Source of the DNA: Odontocerum albicorne
Lineage: Eukaryota > Arthropoda > Insecta > Trichoptera > Odontoceridae
Direction: 5' to 3'
Length of the DNA stretch: 64,000 nucleotides
NCBI GenBank assembly: GCA_949825065.1
Contig: OX463855.1
Span: forward strand, 40,744,301 to 40,808,300
The position numbers were made by a program, and so were the translations under genes. This document shows, in pieces, positions 43,801-54,433 of this stretch (position 1 is the stretch's first letter; the number at the start of each line of letters is the position of its first letter). The notes beneath the pieces are model-generated. The model searched no databases, was not told the origin of the DNA, and worked only from the letters and a program-made list of their open reading frames with translations.

Positions 43801-44299
43801 ATTTTTCTTTATTATTTATTTATTATTACATATGACAAGAAATATACACAATTTGCGAAAAAACAACAGGTAATTTGATTTGGACATACAATTTTAATGG
43901 ATCTGGGTTTGTTGCCTTTCATTTGTCGTATTCCCAGTATACTAGACTTTTGCCTGTATCTCACTGAGGATATTTAGCATGAAAAAATAAATCGATACTT
44001 CTTTCCGATTTTTGATTACACAAAAAACAAAACCCCGCTGCACGCTCTCATCAACCTGACAGTGACACTCAACTACAACTGGAAACATCTTGCGAAATAC
44101 AACTCCTCACACATCACTCCAGAAATACCAAAAATATTCATCCCACAATATACCGCACACAACCATAAGAATAAAAATTAAAATTAAAGTAAAATTAAAA
44201 TTAAATAAAGTAAGTATTAAATGGCTTAACTTGTCACAGTGACATGTTACATGAAAATAAGAAAAAAACAAAGTAATCGAAGCTTGATTAGTACACACA
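43801..44299. other. Repeat-derived, no gene
   Basis: 43850-43970 matches 40960-41090 (LINE 3' end). The remainder is AT-rich with a run of AAATTAAAATTAAAGT repeats near 44170-44210. Confidence 0.5.
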
Positions 44300-44545
44300 T
44301 ACATACACACCATCACGTCATTTCTCTTTCGGGGTAGGAAGAGACGATATTGCGTCAGGCTTTCCTATCTCGATACACACCTTAGCTTCTTCCACATTCA
44401 TACACAATCTATGATTTCTCTGACTTTCCTACTTCCCTATTTTCAGAATATCATTCACTTGATCTAACCACACTTTCCTCGGTCTTCCTCCACCACGTCC
44501 TCCACTGACATTTGCACTGTATATTTGATTTGATTGTTGATACTC
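44300..44545 (-). mobile_element. L9 LINE C-terminal fragment
   Basis: Reversed L9 end (CTTTCGGGGTAGGAAGAGAC) followed by reversed basic segment (ACTTTCCTCGGTCTTCCTCC). Stops present. Confidence 0.5.
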
Positions 44546-44734
44546 ATTATTCTAATATGGATTCCATCTGGTGTTCACTTGAGGCCTTTTTAAAAAAATA
44601 TATGGTTGATAGGAAGACATTGCTATTTGTGAATAAACCCCTAGGTTTTACTGTATACAACGAAAACAAGTCCAGATATAACAAACTTGTGATATATTAT
44701 ATATTTTAAATACTCTATTGCACTTTCGTTCTAT

Positions 44735-44895
44735 TCAATACAACCTGAGAGGCTTATTGTCATGTGGTAATATCTTCCAAACCAACCAGAAAGCTGTTAA
44801 AGAAGCATAAAGAGTGAAAACCATACTGGAATTCTTATTTGAAATAATCGACCCCGCAACCCCCGGGTTGGGAGACATGCATCTAATAATAGTTT
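44735..44895 (-). mobile_element. SINE-B, diverged copy
   Basis: Contains the inverse of the SINE-B body (GGAAGATATTACCACATGAC) and a decayed tRNA-like head (inverse of CCCGGGGGTTGCGGGGTCGA). Confidence 0.55.
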
Positions 44896-44929
44896 TTATA
44901 GATAATTTAACAAAAATGGGCATTTCAAT

Positions 44930-46130
44930 ATACCAATTCTTACGTTACAGAAATGAAATTTAACAAAAAAACATCGCGTCCCTTTTGCTTTCCTCTAAAA
45001 TTAGATGGATTGCACAAAACAAATATGGCAGGCGAAACAATGAATCATATCGTTTTTATCAATTTAGAAGCCAAATCTATATATATTTTATAATACAGCG
45101 ACTATAATCAGGGGACAAAATCGTCGTTACAAATTAGTTTCATTTGAAATTAAAATAACGAAAATATTCATTATAAAATGTTATCAATAGATCCAACTAT
45201 TGGCGTAGTAAATACTTCAAAGAATGTTTTGTTCAAATTTCAATGATTCTATTTAAAAAAACTTATTTTATGTATAATTTTATCTAATCAATGTCAGTCG
45301 AGCTCTGTTGGGTATATTTGTTTAAATTAATATCAACAAATAAGACGCGTTTTTAATATTGGTAAAAAAAAATTACAAAATGATAACTATTGAATTGAAC
45401 ATTTCTTCGATAAAATATTTCAACAGCATTTGTAATCGTCTCTATCCGGAGCTTTGGCGGTAAAAAAAGAAAGAAAAAATTAATCAAAATATTAATCGTT
45501 AAATCCAAGTGTTTTCACAAAAAAAATGACCATTTTATCCATTTTCATCATATCCGAAACATGTTGCAATTCAATAAATGAACTATTTATTTCATAGACA
45601 AGATTTTCGATGTAAGATTAAAAAAATGTACGATTATAAAATTGTTCGATGTACGATTAAAAAAAATGTAAGCATTGTGAATTTTCTATTGAAAAAGTTT
45701 CAAGATAAGTTCTCGAGAGTTGGTAACACAGAGAAATATGTCAATATTAAAGCTTTAATAGAAATAAAATTAATACAAAGTTGGCAAATTGTGCATATTA
45801 TGAAAACACAGCGCCCAGCCAATCGGCTGTGTGTGGGTGACGACAGGCACAGACCAACGAAAATAAACAAGGAATATACTAACAGCGGTGTCTTCCCAGA
45901 ATTTGGCGTTGCTTTAATCTAAATTTTAACTCACCTAATCGACTGTTCCGTTGTAATCCCGTTAACAACGAACACACAACAGAGTTTTTGGGAACTTTTT
46001 AACAAACTTTTAAACACTTGAATGCACTGAAAAGTATTTTTAAAGCGACAAGTACAACACTATACACTACGCGCGCACCGGCTGACAACAAACGCAAACC
46101 GACTCGAGACAGAAGGCATGGTGTGACGGT
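44930..46130. other. Stretch with few recognisable repeats
   Basis: About 1.2 kb in which I recognise no element termini or LINE coding. A 114-codon plus frame (45578-45922) lacks any recognisable domain and its composition follows the AT-rich background. On the minus strand there is a possible first exon (next entry). A hAT-like end (CAGTCTTTCTCAAACTTTTT) begins at about 46144. Confidence 0.5.
45935..46028 (-). other. Possible non-coding first exon of a host gene
   Basis: The minus strand shows TTTTCAGTGCA, an arthropod initiator match (TCAGT, A at 46028), and 94 nt later ATTAG|GTGAGT, a near-perfect splice donor at 45934-45933. CCAATCGG lies at 45818-45825. No TATA box or downstream promoter element is convincing, and no coding exon is seen to the left. 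Weak call. Confidence 0.2.
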
Positions 46131-46369
46131 ATACAGTATACGGCAGTCTTTCTCAAACTTTTTTCACACGCACCGCCGACATTTAGTATTATTTTTATAT
46201 TAGCGATATTATTTTTGTCATTTCACCTCTATATAAATTTATTCTTTTATCAGTTTTACTTGAAATATTATGAAATGAAAACGAACAAACCAGTTTCTCT
46301 GAAAAAAAAAAGCCAAATAAATGCTATATAAATGCGTTGACTTAGAAGAATACATAGGGTGACAATATA

Positions 46370-46720
46370 TGACAGAATTATGTGATTGGGGATGAATATG
46401 AACATAAGAATTATGTGTTGAATAAGATAAAAGAGAATTCAGAGATGGTGTGGATAGAAATTAGGATTGTTAGATTAACAAAAAATATATACATTGCAAA
46501 TGTGAGTGGAAGACGCGGTAAAGGAATACCAAAGAAAGTATAGTTGGATCAAGTGAATGATATTTTGAAAGAAGCAAATATAAGAGAAATTGTGAGAGCT
46601 TTATAAAATGCATGGATGTGGAAAGGGCGAAAAACGGGCACGTACCAAGGTACGAAATTCTGGCGCTCTGTCCTTTCTGTCTATGTCAGTAGGGAAATGG
46701 TGTAGTGGTTTATATGTATG
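46370..46720 (+). mobile_element. L9 LINE C-terminal fragment
   Basis: Encodes, with breaks, 'RLTKNIYIANVSGRRGKGIP', 'KKVxLDQVNDILKEANI' and 'FWRSVLSVYVSREMV'. Same organisation as 37.4-37.7 kb. Confidence 0.55.
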
Positions 46721-47499
46721 TATGTTATTGAATAATACAATAAAATTCTCTCATGAAAATATGAAAAACAATATATAAAATACTCTTTATTTTGTTTTAG
46801 AAAATACGAGTATACATGTTCTAAATGGTTTGTTAAATCGCTCTGGTTTGAACAAAGGTTGTTGTCTGTAAAATACCATTATCATCACCATACACCATCT
46901 GTCCAATGCGAAAGGTGATTGACGAGAAATGAAATACAAGACATTGGTGCATTGACAGCTCATTTCCCTATCGTGGGATGGGAGTCGTAGAGTTCCTTGT
47001 AAAGCCACCAGCGCAACGTCCTTTTTATGGTCGTTCAAGACTGCTGCTGCGTCCCAAGACGACTAATTCAATTAGTCATGTGGTCGTACCACATTTCTAA
47101 TTGAAAATCATCAAAACGAAATGCCACATTTCAAGAGAAAAATGTTATTCTCAAGCTGTGGAATCTTGGAACAAACTACCGAATTATCTAATCAGCTTAT
47201 AAACCACTTGGAAAATGAGCAAACTCACTGACATAGTGGTGCTTGTGTTGCTTTTTTCCTGTGTGGAAATTTAACAATTCAATTTAATGAAGATGTATAT
47301 AATCTAAACTAAGGTACACTCAGTGGATGATATGTGTAAAATTGAAGACAACGTGACAATAAAAAGCAATGTACAGACGATTTTGAAGAAGTCCATGTTC
47401 ATCAGAGAAATTATAAAAGGTTGTAAATTATAATGTTGATATATTCATCACTCACGCTGCCCATTAAAATGATAGAACAATAACTTCAGCTCCGTATAG
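46721..47499. other. Unassigned, with a possible LINE tail scrap
   Basis: 47150-47200 reads 'AVESWNKLPNYLISL', a LINE C-terminal-like piece. TACGAGTA at 46805-46812. No gene seen. Confidence 0.4.
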
Positions 47500-47870
47500 A
47501 GGATCGTTATATCATCATCGTCAACCTGGGCTAACTCACTGCTGGATGAAAGTCTCCCCAACTTGAGTCCTAATAATTTTGTTTTGTGCTCGTTGGTACC
47601 ATGTGATGATGCCATGCTTCTTGATTTTATCCATCCAGCGTACTTTTGTCTGAGCCTTTTTATGCCTCTTGGGTACTACTAGATTATTTCGGATGTTCAT
47701 CGGGAATCTGACAGTATTTGTTTTTCTCACTGTGAATGCCCATATCTCACAGCTATACGTAAGTACTGAGAATATACACTGGTTGTAGACCTTTCGATTC
47801 AAAGATATTAGGAGATTACTTTTGAAGATGTACACACGTTCAAATGAGATTCATGTTAGTTTTGTTCTTC
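47500..47870 (-). mobile_element. RTE-like LINE L7 fragment, first
   Basis: Encodes NRKVYNQCIFSVLTYSCEIW, then after a deletion GTP-free sequence PKRHKKAQTKVRWMDKIKKH. In the intact copy (48.4-49.1 kb) the same order is seen, so about 40 residues are missing here. Confidence 0.65.
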
Positions 47871-47899
47871 GTACTATTGCCTCTAAATTGTTGTATATT

Positions 47900-48300
47900 T
47901 AGTATTAATTATAATTCAATCATATTTAGAAGATGATCTGTAAGAATTTGTTAATATACGTTAAAAATAAATGTGTAATATATTTAAATGCGGATCACAC
48001 ATGGAGAAGGTCTGGTTGTGGGTACAGCAAGAGCAATGGAGGGGCGCAGTTATGAATGAATCTTCGCCACATGTGAGCGCGGGTGTTTGTGTGAGTGGCC
48101 GCCATCGGCTCGGCCAGCGCCCCTAGCGGCGGTACCGGGAGACACTACTTGTTGCGCGACTAGCAGATAACACTGTCAGTTCAAAATATAGGCGCCAAAA
48201 TCCTACTACTAAAACACATGCGAAAATATCGCCATTGTTACTTTATGCTTGTATGCTAGATTTATTTTTATTTAAAATAATTGGATTATTTTATTGACTA
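47900..48300. other. GC-richer patch with CTCF-like motif
   Basis: CAGCGCCCCTAGCGGC at 48115-48130 is, inverted, GCCGCTAGGGGCGCTG, one base short of the CTCF core CCRSYAGRKGGCRS. GCCGCCATCGGC just upstream fits a YY1/Pho site. No frame or splice evidence. Confidence 0.25.
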
Positions 48301-48369
48301 TATAAAAACATTTTATTTTTTCAATCATCATCATCACTCTCCTTTATTTTTATTATATAATATATCATC

Positions 48370-49270
48370 ATTGTCATCCAGGGTCGATCCACTGCTGGAT
48401 GAATGTCTCCCCAAATTGACTCCAAATAATTAGGTTTTTTGCTCGTTGATGTCATGTGATGCTGCCATGCTTCCTGATTTCATCTATCCAGCGTACTATC
48501 GGTCTTTTTCTGGGTCTCTTTATGCCTCTTGGGTACCATCGGATTATTTCAGATGTCCATCGGCAATCTGACATTCTGGCTACGTGTCCTGCCCATTGCC
48601 ACTTCATTTTCTTGCACACCTTTATAACGTCTTCTACCTTTGTTATATTACGAATCCAGGTGTTTCGTTTACGGTCTCTTTTAGTATATCCCAACATGCA
48701 TCTCTCTATGCCCCTTTGTGCGGTCTGAAGCTATTGTGTGTTCTTTACTGTGTCCTTGTCTCGCAACCATACGTAAGTACTGGGAGAATATACTAGTTGT
48801 AGACCTTTTGCTTCAAAGATATTGGGTGATCCTTTTTGAAGATGTTCAAAGTCTAAATGAGCTCCATGCTTGTTTTATCCTACGTGCTATTTCCTCTAAT
48901 ATGCCATTTACAAAGGAAATAAGTTGGCCCAGATACACATATTCCTGGACAAGTTCCAGATGCTTTCGATCAACGTTTATTGGTTTTGGGTTAGCAAAGC
49001 TGTTTATCATATATTTGGTTTTCGATACATTCATTTTTAAATCAACTTCTTTACCTCTGTCAATTCTTGCAGTTGGTGCTGAAAATTATTCGGGTTTTGT
49101 GAGAATATAACGATATCGTCTGTAAATCTCAAAATTACAAAGGAAATAAGTTGCCCCAAATACACATATTCCTGGACAAGTTTCAGCTGTTTTCCATCTA
49201 CAATAATTAGTTTTGGGGTAGCAAAGCTGTTCACAATTTTTTTTTATATTGTATATTCATTTTTAAACCA
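48370..49270 (-). mobile_element. RTE-like LINE L7 fragment, second, with internal duplication
   Basis: Encodes NVSKTKYMINSFANPKPINV, LELVQEYVYLGQLISF and EEIARRIKQAWSSF (48846-49034), then RDRKRNTWIRNITKVEDVIK, KMKWQWAGHVARMSDCRWTS and RPIVRWIDEIRKHGSI (48452-48697). This is the thumb and C-terminus of an RTE-type ORF2. 49037-49234 repeats the KTKxMxNSFAxPK...YLGQLISF block, so part of the coding region is duplicated in tandem. Confidence 0.75.
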
Positions 49271-49344
49271 ACTTCTTTACTGACCTCTACCAATTCCTGC
49301 ACTTGGTACTACAAATTTTTCAGAATTGTATGGAGAAAAATCCT

Positions 49345-49940
49345 TTGTTACAATGCAATTCTAATTTTCATCCATTTCTAATTTTCATCCATTTCTTTGT
49401 TACAATGCAATTCTAATTTTCATCAATTTCTTTGTTACAATGCAATTCTAATTTTCATCCATTTCTAATTTTCATCCATTTCTTTGTTACAATGCAATTC
49501 TAATTTTCATCAATTTCTTTGTTTCAATGCAATTCTAATTTTCATCCATTTCTAATTTTCATCCATTTCTTTGTTACAATGCAATTCTAATTTTCATCAA
49601 TTTCTTTGTTACAATGCAATTCTAATTTTCATCCATTTCTTTGTTACAATGCAATTCTAATTTTCATCAATTTCTTTGTTACAATGCAATTCTAATTTTC
49701 ATCCATTTCTAATTTTCATCCATTTCTTTGTTACAATGCAATTCTAATTTTCATCCATTTCTTTTTTACAATTCAATTCTAATTTTCATCCATTTCTTTG
49801 TTACAATGCAATTCTAATTTTCATCCATTTCTTTGTTACAATGCAATTCTAATTTTCATTCATTTCTTTGTTACAATGCAATTCTAATTTTCATCCATTT
49901 CTTTGTTACAATGCAATTCTAATTTTCATCCATTTCTATT
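49345..49940. repeat. Minisatellite, 35-bp unit with an optional 17-bp subunit
   Basis: Unit TTACAATGCAATTCTAATTT plus TCATCCATTTCTTTG; in several units CTAATTTTCATCCATTT is doubled, giving 52-bp units. Order of long and short units forms a partly regular pattern. Confidence 0.9.
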
Positions 49941-50142
49941 CTGCTAATATATTTATTTACCTTTGATTATACATTTATTCTTCTGATTATTTTTATTGCT
50001 CTGTTTTGTTATATTTGATTTATGTTATATTTCCTTCATTACAAAGATAGCCGAGTATTGGAAGAGTTGAGAAGAACGGACGTAGACTGTATTATACTTT
50101 GGCATTAATCTTTTACTTCTGCCACATTCATATCATCTTACT

Positions 50143-50596
50143 CAGTGCTTTTTAAAAAAAAAAAAAAAAAGAGGTGCCACTTATTGTCAAGCTTTTTGTA
50201 AACTGTAAAAAAGGTGGTGGAGCCTCACTCCATTGCGCTCCACCGCAAAAAAAGCACTGACAGTGTTTTTGTTTTAAAAAAAAAGGTGCCGGAGCTCACT
50301 TCTTGTCAAGCTTTTTGTAAACTGTAAAAAAGGTGGTGGAGCCCTACTCCATTGCGTTCCACCGCAAAAAAAGAACTGACAGTGTTTTTGTTTTTAAAAA
50401 AAAAGGTGCCGGAGCTCACTTCTTGTCAATCTTTTTGTATACCGTAAAAAAGGTGGTGGAGCACCGCTCCACTGCAAAAAAAGTACTGACAGTGTTTTTG
50501 TTTTAAAAAAAAGGTGCTGGAGCTCACTTCTTGTCAAGCTTTTTGTATACCGTAAAAAAGGTGGTGGAGCGGCGCTCCACCACAAAATAAGCACTG
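50143..50596. mobile_element. Four head-to-tail copies of a small hAT-like MITE
   Basis: Outer ends CAGTGCTTTTT and AATAAGCACTG, flanked by ATCTTACT (50135-50142) and ATCTTATT (50597-50604), an 8-bp duplication with one mismatch as made by hAT transposases. Inside are four units: 50143-50259, 50261-50378, 50380-50488 and 50490-50596. Each starts CAGTG and ends (G/A/T)(C/A)ACTG or similar, and adjoining units are separated by a single A. Each carries a hairpin around GGTGGTGGAGC...GCTCCACC. So the complete tandem, and not one unit, seems to have been inserted. Confidence 0.8.
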
Positions 50597-50604
50597 ATCT
50601 TATT

Positions 50605-51064
50605 ATCAAAACCTTTCACTCTTTCATTTTCATAAAGACGCAGATTCCAATAACTAAGTTGGACTATGACCAGTTGCCGGAAATAATGAGGCTTACAACC
50701 TTGTCAGATAGAAGAAAGATGTTTGACCTTACAATTTAAGATTGTCAGCTGGTATTTCAATAGTCCGGAATTACTTCAGCTTGTCATGTTACACGTTCCT
50801 TGTAGGCCCACTCGGCAAAATGTTTTGTTCTATGGTGAAATGGTCGTAACTAATTATACAACTCTTGTACAACAAGACTGCACAGATTAGGTTATCAATA
50901 TGTGTATTGCATGGATTTTCAAATGAATTTCACTACTTACAGGAGTAAAGTGAAGGAATTGTTCTTGCTGGAATGAATTGATTGAGTTGTACACATTTAC
51001 TTTGTTGTGTTATTCAACTTGTATATATATTTTTTTTAATATTGTATAACAATGCTTACATATA
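50605..51064. other. No recognised feature
   Basis: AT-rich, no coding or repeat structure found. Confidence 0.4.
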
Positions 51065-51148
51065 TTATTTATAGTTAAGGCATTAACATTGTGGAGGTTT
51101 AAAGACATTGTCATTTGTTTTATCAAACACTGTTTATTCCACTTTTTG

Positions 51149-51196
51149 TAACGGTATAGCCCTTCCGCTTTCAAGGCTTTCACCTCATCATCAGAG
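51149..51196 (-). ncRNA. Hammerhead-like motif
   Basis: Minus strand CTGATGATGAGG...GCCTTGAAAGCGG...TACCGTTA. Same core order as the copies at 1.9 and 35.8 kb, with a decayed stem III. Confidence 0.3.
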
Positions 51197-51398
51197 GAGC
51201 ACAAACAAGACTGAATTCTTGGGTTATATGTGTTTGCCAGGTGAACATCTGGCAAACACGTATATCCTAAGAATCTCTCCGCTGCTGATCGAGATTATCT
51301 CATCCCTCCCTCCACCCCCAATCCTCAACCCGAATGTTAACCGTTAGAAGCGTGTATCTCGGTACCAGTTCAAACATAATTCAATCTTGTTAGTGCTC

Positions 51399-51447
51399 CC
51401 CTGATGATGAGGTGTGCACCTTGAAACCGGTATGGTTATAACGTTAC
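51399..51447 (+). ncRNA. Hammerhead-like motif
   Basis: CTGATGATGAGGTGTGCACC then TTGAAACCGGTATGGTTATA and ACGTTAC. Stem II intact; stem III weakened by two substitutions. Confidence 0.35.
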
Positions 51448-51490
51448 AAAAAGTGGACTAAACAGTGTTTGATAAAACAAATGTACATAT

Positions 51491-51851
51491 TAATGTTAAT
51501 TTTATTGTTTTTTAACCTTTGTATCAAAAAGGTAATTTGACCTTTGAAATAAATTTAAAAAAATTAGTAACACAGATAAAACCCGATGGCAAAGAGATCC
51601 TAGTTCCTAGTCAGGTAGATTTGTATACTGATCATTTTTATCACTACATCTTGAACAGCTATAAGGGTGCAGCCTAGTAAAGCTGCACCCTTTTATTGCT
51701 GATAAGAAACATCAAAAATCAGACCCCCAACCTTCATCATACACTGATTTTACAGTAGGGAGATCTGTAGTCTCGGGCTAAAGTCAAAGAATGTGGAATG
51801 CCGAACTGTGAACAGACTTTGATAGAGGTGTTTTGCAGCAACACTATTTTA
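51491..51851. other. No recognised feature
   Basis: Includes an inverted pair AGGGTGCAGC/GCTGCACCCT around 51665-51690, which would form a 10-bp hairpin. No coding signal. Confidence 0.4.
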
Positions 51852-51855
51852 TTAA

Positions 51856-52440
51856 CCCTTGCCTGTCCTGTGATGTGTAACTAGTACACATTGCTTCTAA
51901 AAACTTTAATATCTCTATAAATATAATAAATACTGAGTTCAGATTTTAGGTATTCCTCCGTAATACATTTACGCATTGCATGAAAAAATAATATTAATAA
52001 TAATTAGCACTTATCGGCCACATCAGAGATATTTTGTGAAAATCGGGAATAAATTCGCCAATACAATCAAACGTGTGACGTAGGTATATTAATTCTAAAA
52101 AACCGCTATGGGTGAGGAAGCGACGCTATTCACGTCTCACTCTCACTCTACTTCGGTATATGGGAATGCAATAAATAGAATCTCACTTTGCTCGCTTAGT
52201 AGCTCGCGGGCTTTTGATTTGTCCGTTTTGTGAGCGTCGTCCGATGTTTTTTTTTCATGTTTTCAGCAATTAAATTTTAATTATCATCACTTTTGACTTC
52301 AAATTTAATTAATTTAAGCGATTGGCTATGAATGTTCTTATTTTTCCGATTTTAAATCACTCATTTTTACATATGTATTGATGTGTATTGAATACACATC
52401 ACTGGAACGGGCGGATTTTTTTAGCACAGGAAGGGAAAGG
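51856..52440 (+). mobile_element. TTAA MITE P2, 585 bp
   Basis: TTAA at 51852-51855 and 52441-52444. Left end CCCTTGCCTGTCCTGTG, right end inverse of CCTTTCCCTTCCTGTGC. Interior is AT-rich with a GC-richer block near 52100-52220 and TACACATCA-type inverted segments near both ends. Same family as P1 and related to P3 and P4. No coding capacity; a piggyBac-type transposase in trans is inferred. Confidence 0.85.
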
Positions 52441-52617
52441 TTAATGCGACGTATGGGATAATGATGATGAATTCTTATTGCTATATTGCGTCAGCTTAAG
52501 GCATCGACCCACTTAAACTGATTAAAGCCTGTAAGAAAATAAACTGGTCGCATCAAATAATGCAATCCTTTACATTCAGTCAGGGTTCTATCTTTTTCCC
52601 GTGATATCGGATCTTAA

Positions 52618-53236
52618 CCTTTCCTTCCCTGTGTTGGGTATCTTCTACACGTTGCTTCTAATAACCATCAATATCTCTATAAATATTATAAATACAAGGT
52701 TAAGATTTTAGGTATTCCTCCATAATATATTTACGCATTGATTTAAAAAATAATATTAATAATAATCAAAATTTATCGACTACATCGAGGTGTTTTGTAA
52801 AGATCGAAAACAAATTCGCATTTAAACGCGGCGCTGCCTCGTCTTGACGATAGGTGAATAGTATGCGGGAACCGCGACACAATATTCGCATCTCACTCTT
52901 GCATACTAGACTGAATTGCGAGAACCTGAATTGCCTCAACGTCGCAAGCATATGCGTAAGCGCCGGGGTATGCGACTGTATTCCACGCCGCTAGTAGCTT
53001 CTAAGCTTGCAAATAGGTTGGATGTACGCCCGTTCCGTGAGCGGTGCCAGATGGTTTTTTAATGTTTTCAGCAAATAAATCTCAATTATTATAATTTTTA
53101 ACTTCAATTATAATTAATTAAGGGGATTATCTATGAATTTTCTTATTTTTCCGATTTAAAATCGCTAATTTTTTATTGCGTACTCACTACCCAACACCGT
53201 AACACGCATATTATTTTTATCACCGTAAGGGAAGGG
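52618..53236 (+). mobile_element. TTAA MITE P3, 619 bp
   Basis: TTAA at 52614-52617 and 53237-53240. Ends CCTTTCCTTCCCTGTG and inverse of CCCTTCCCTTACGGTG. Nearly the same as P4 over its length, and distantly like P1/P2. Confidence 0.85.
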
Positions 53237-53559
53237 TTAAGTCCATTGTCGCTACTATTCTTTTTACGCTCAGATGTATCGCGATCAGAAGAGGGGTTCT
53301 TTTGGGCAGTTGCTTTTTCTTGAAGTCACGCTCATAAAAAAAATAAAGAAGATTTCAATCTCCTAGCGTAGATCGTGCTGGATAGGGATTTTGTCCCCCA
53401 CAACAGAGTGAATGTGAAAGGATCAAATTCAACTGAATTGCAAAGTTTCTGCTGTATCAATATTTGAAAATATGTTTTTTATATATTTTGGAGCTAATAA
53501 TAAAAATTTTGCAATGCATGTTGCTGCAGGGTACAACGTCAACTATTTAGATAGAGTAA

Positions 53560-53960
53560 GGAATGATTGGACACATGATAACTGTTAGAGATAGATGTTG
53601 ATATCATTAGAATTAAAAAAGGAATCTTGAGATGGTTTAGCTGTATTGAAAGAATGAGTTGCTAAAGACTTAGAAAAATTAATAAAAAGTGAGGAAGAGG
53701 AAAAAGTGAGAGGAGATAGTTGGAGAAATATTAAAGGTAAAAAGTATGAGATACAGAAGAGCATGAATGATGAGATTTAAAGATGTGGACAAGGCAAAGG
53801 CTGTATATATTGATAGAAGGGTGTGGATATCAGTTCTTTCTGCCTTTCCCAAAAGAGACATGGCGTGTCTTTTTTTACGTATATCTAAAATAACAATGAT
53901 GTTGTATGTGTGTGGATAGAAAGATATGGAGATTTGTCCTCTCTGCTTACCCTTAAAGGG
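53560..53960 (+). mobile_element. L9 LINE C-terminal fragments, two overlapping endings
   Basis: Two reading remnants of the L9 end follow each other (ending near 53870 with TCTGCCTTTCCCAAAAGAGA and near 53960 with TCTGCTTACCCTTAAAGGGA), suggesting a small tandem duplication or two insertions. Degraded. Confidence 0.5.
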
Positions 53961-54018
53961 AATATGGCATGTATAATCAAAATTCCAGACTTCTGTTAAG
54001 TAATATGTATTTTTGCAG

Positions 54019-54206
54019 GTTTCCCATACGGGGCGACCCCACCCACGGGCCAAGAAGGCCCTGGAGGACCACCGGAAGAGTCCAGACTGCTTCTGCACTC
54101 TCACCTGCTGGCCAACAACCTCCTGCACATGCAGCACCAGGTTTCCTCCCTTCACCCCAAAATGAATAAATATGGAATGATTAGTTCCTCAACAAGCTAA
54201 AATAAG
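54019..54206 (+). CDS. Candidate coding exon of an unidentified host gene
   Basis: A GC-rich island in AT-rich surroundings, preceded by TATTTTTGCAG (acceptor AG at 54017-54018). The frame beginning at 54021 reads FPYGATPPTGQEGPGGPPEE, then SRLLLHSHLLANNLLHMQHQ, with third positions mostly G or C (CTG, CAC, AAC, GCC), unlike the transposon frames nearby. Two ends are possible: a donor after CAC CAG at 54140 (GTTTCC, weak), or read-through to MNKYGMISSSTS and TAA at 54198-54200, with a consensus donor AAG|GTGAGT at 54206. Codon quality falls after about 54160, so the real exon may be 54019-54140 or a last coding exon. Pro/Gly- and Leu/His/Asn-rich composition is common in low-complexity parts of transcriptional or RNA-binding regulators, but I cannot name the gene. 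It is single copy in the window. Confidence 0.5.
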
Positions 54207-54433
54207 GTGAGTGTTTCCAAATTAATAAAACAACTGTGCAATTTTTATAAATTTATTAAAAAAAATAACTATAATAATTATATATTCTATATTGTCCATA
54301 AAATAATTTAACATACTAAATAAATAAAGGGTAGGAAAGAGAAGAAAGGTACGTTGTCACTCAGAAATATCTTGTCAGAAATCCATTTTCTAGCATAGGA
54401 GTATTTCGTAATTTATATAAGTGACTTAATTAA
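54207..54433. other. Putative intron flank
   Basis: AT-rich sequence after the candidate donor, up to the TTAA MITE P4. No other signal. Confidence 0.35.

Larger units (their letters stand above)
51065..51490. mobile_element. Penelope-like element ends in inverted arrangement
   Basis: A minus-strand end (51065-51200) is followed by plus-strand sequence whose coding tail ILRISPLLIEIISSLPPPP (51265-51325) matches the tail YIPKISPLLAEIVPCLPHP in the 1.84-2.33 kb copy, and then by a plus-strand end (51370-51490). Between them GTGTTTGCCAG and CTGGCAAACAC form an 11-bp inverted repeat at 51228-51257. Confidence 0.65.

Noticed and set aside
45578..45922. A 114-codon host gene
   Set aside because: Lys/Ile/Asn-rich composition follows local base composition, with no domain, start context or splice signals.
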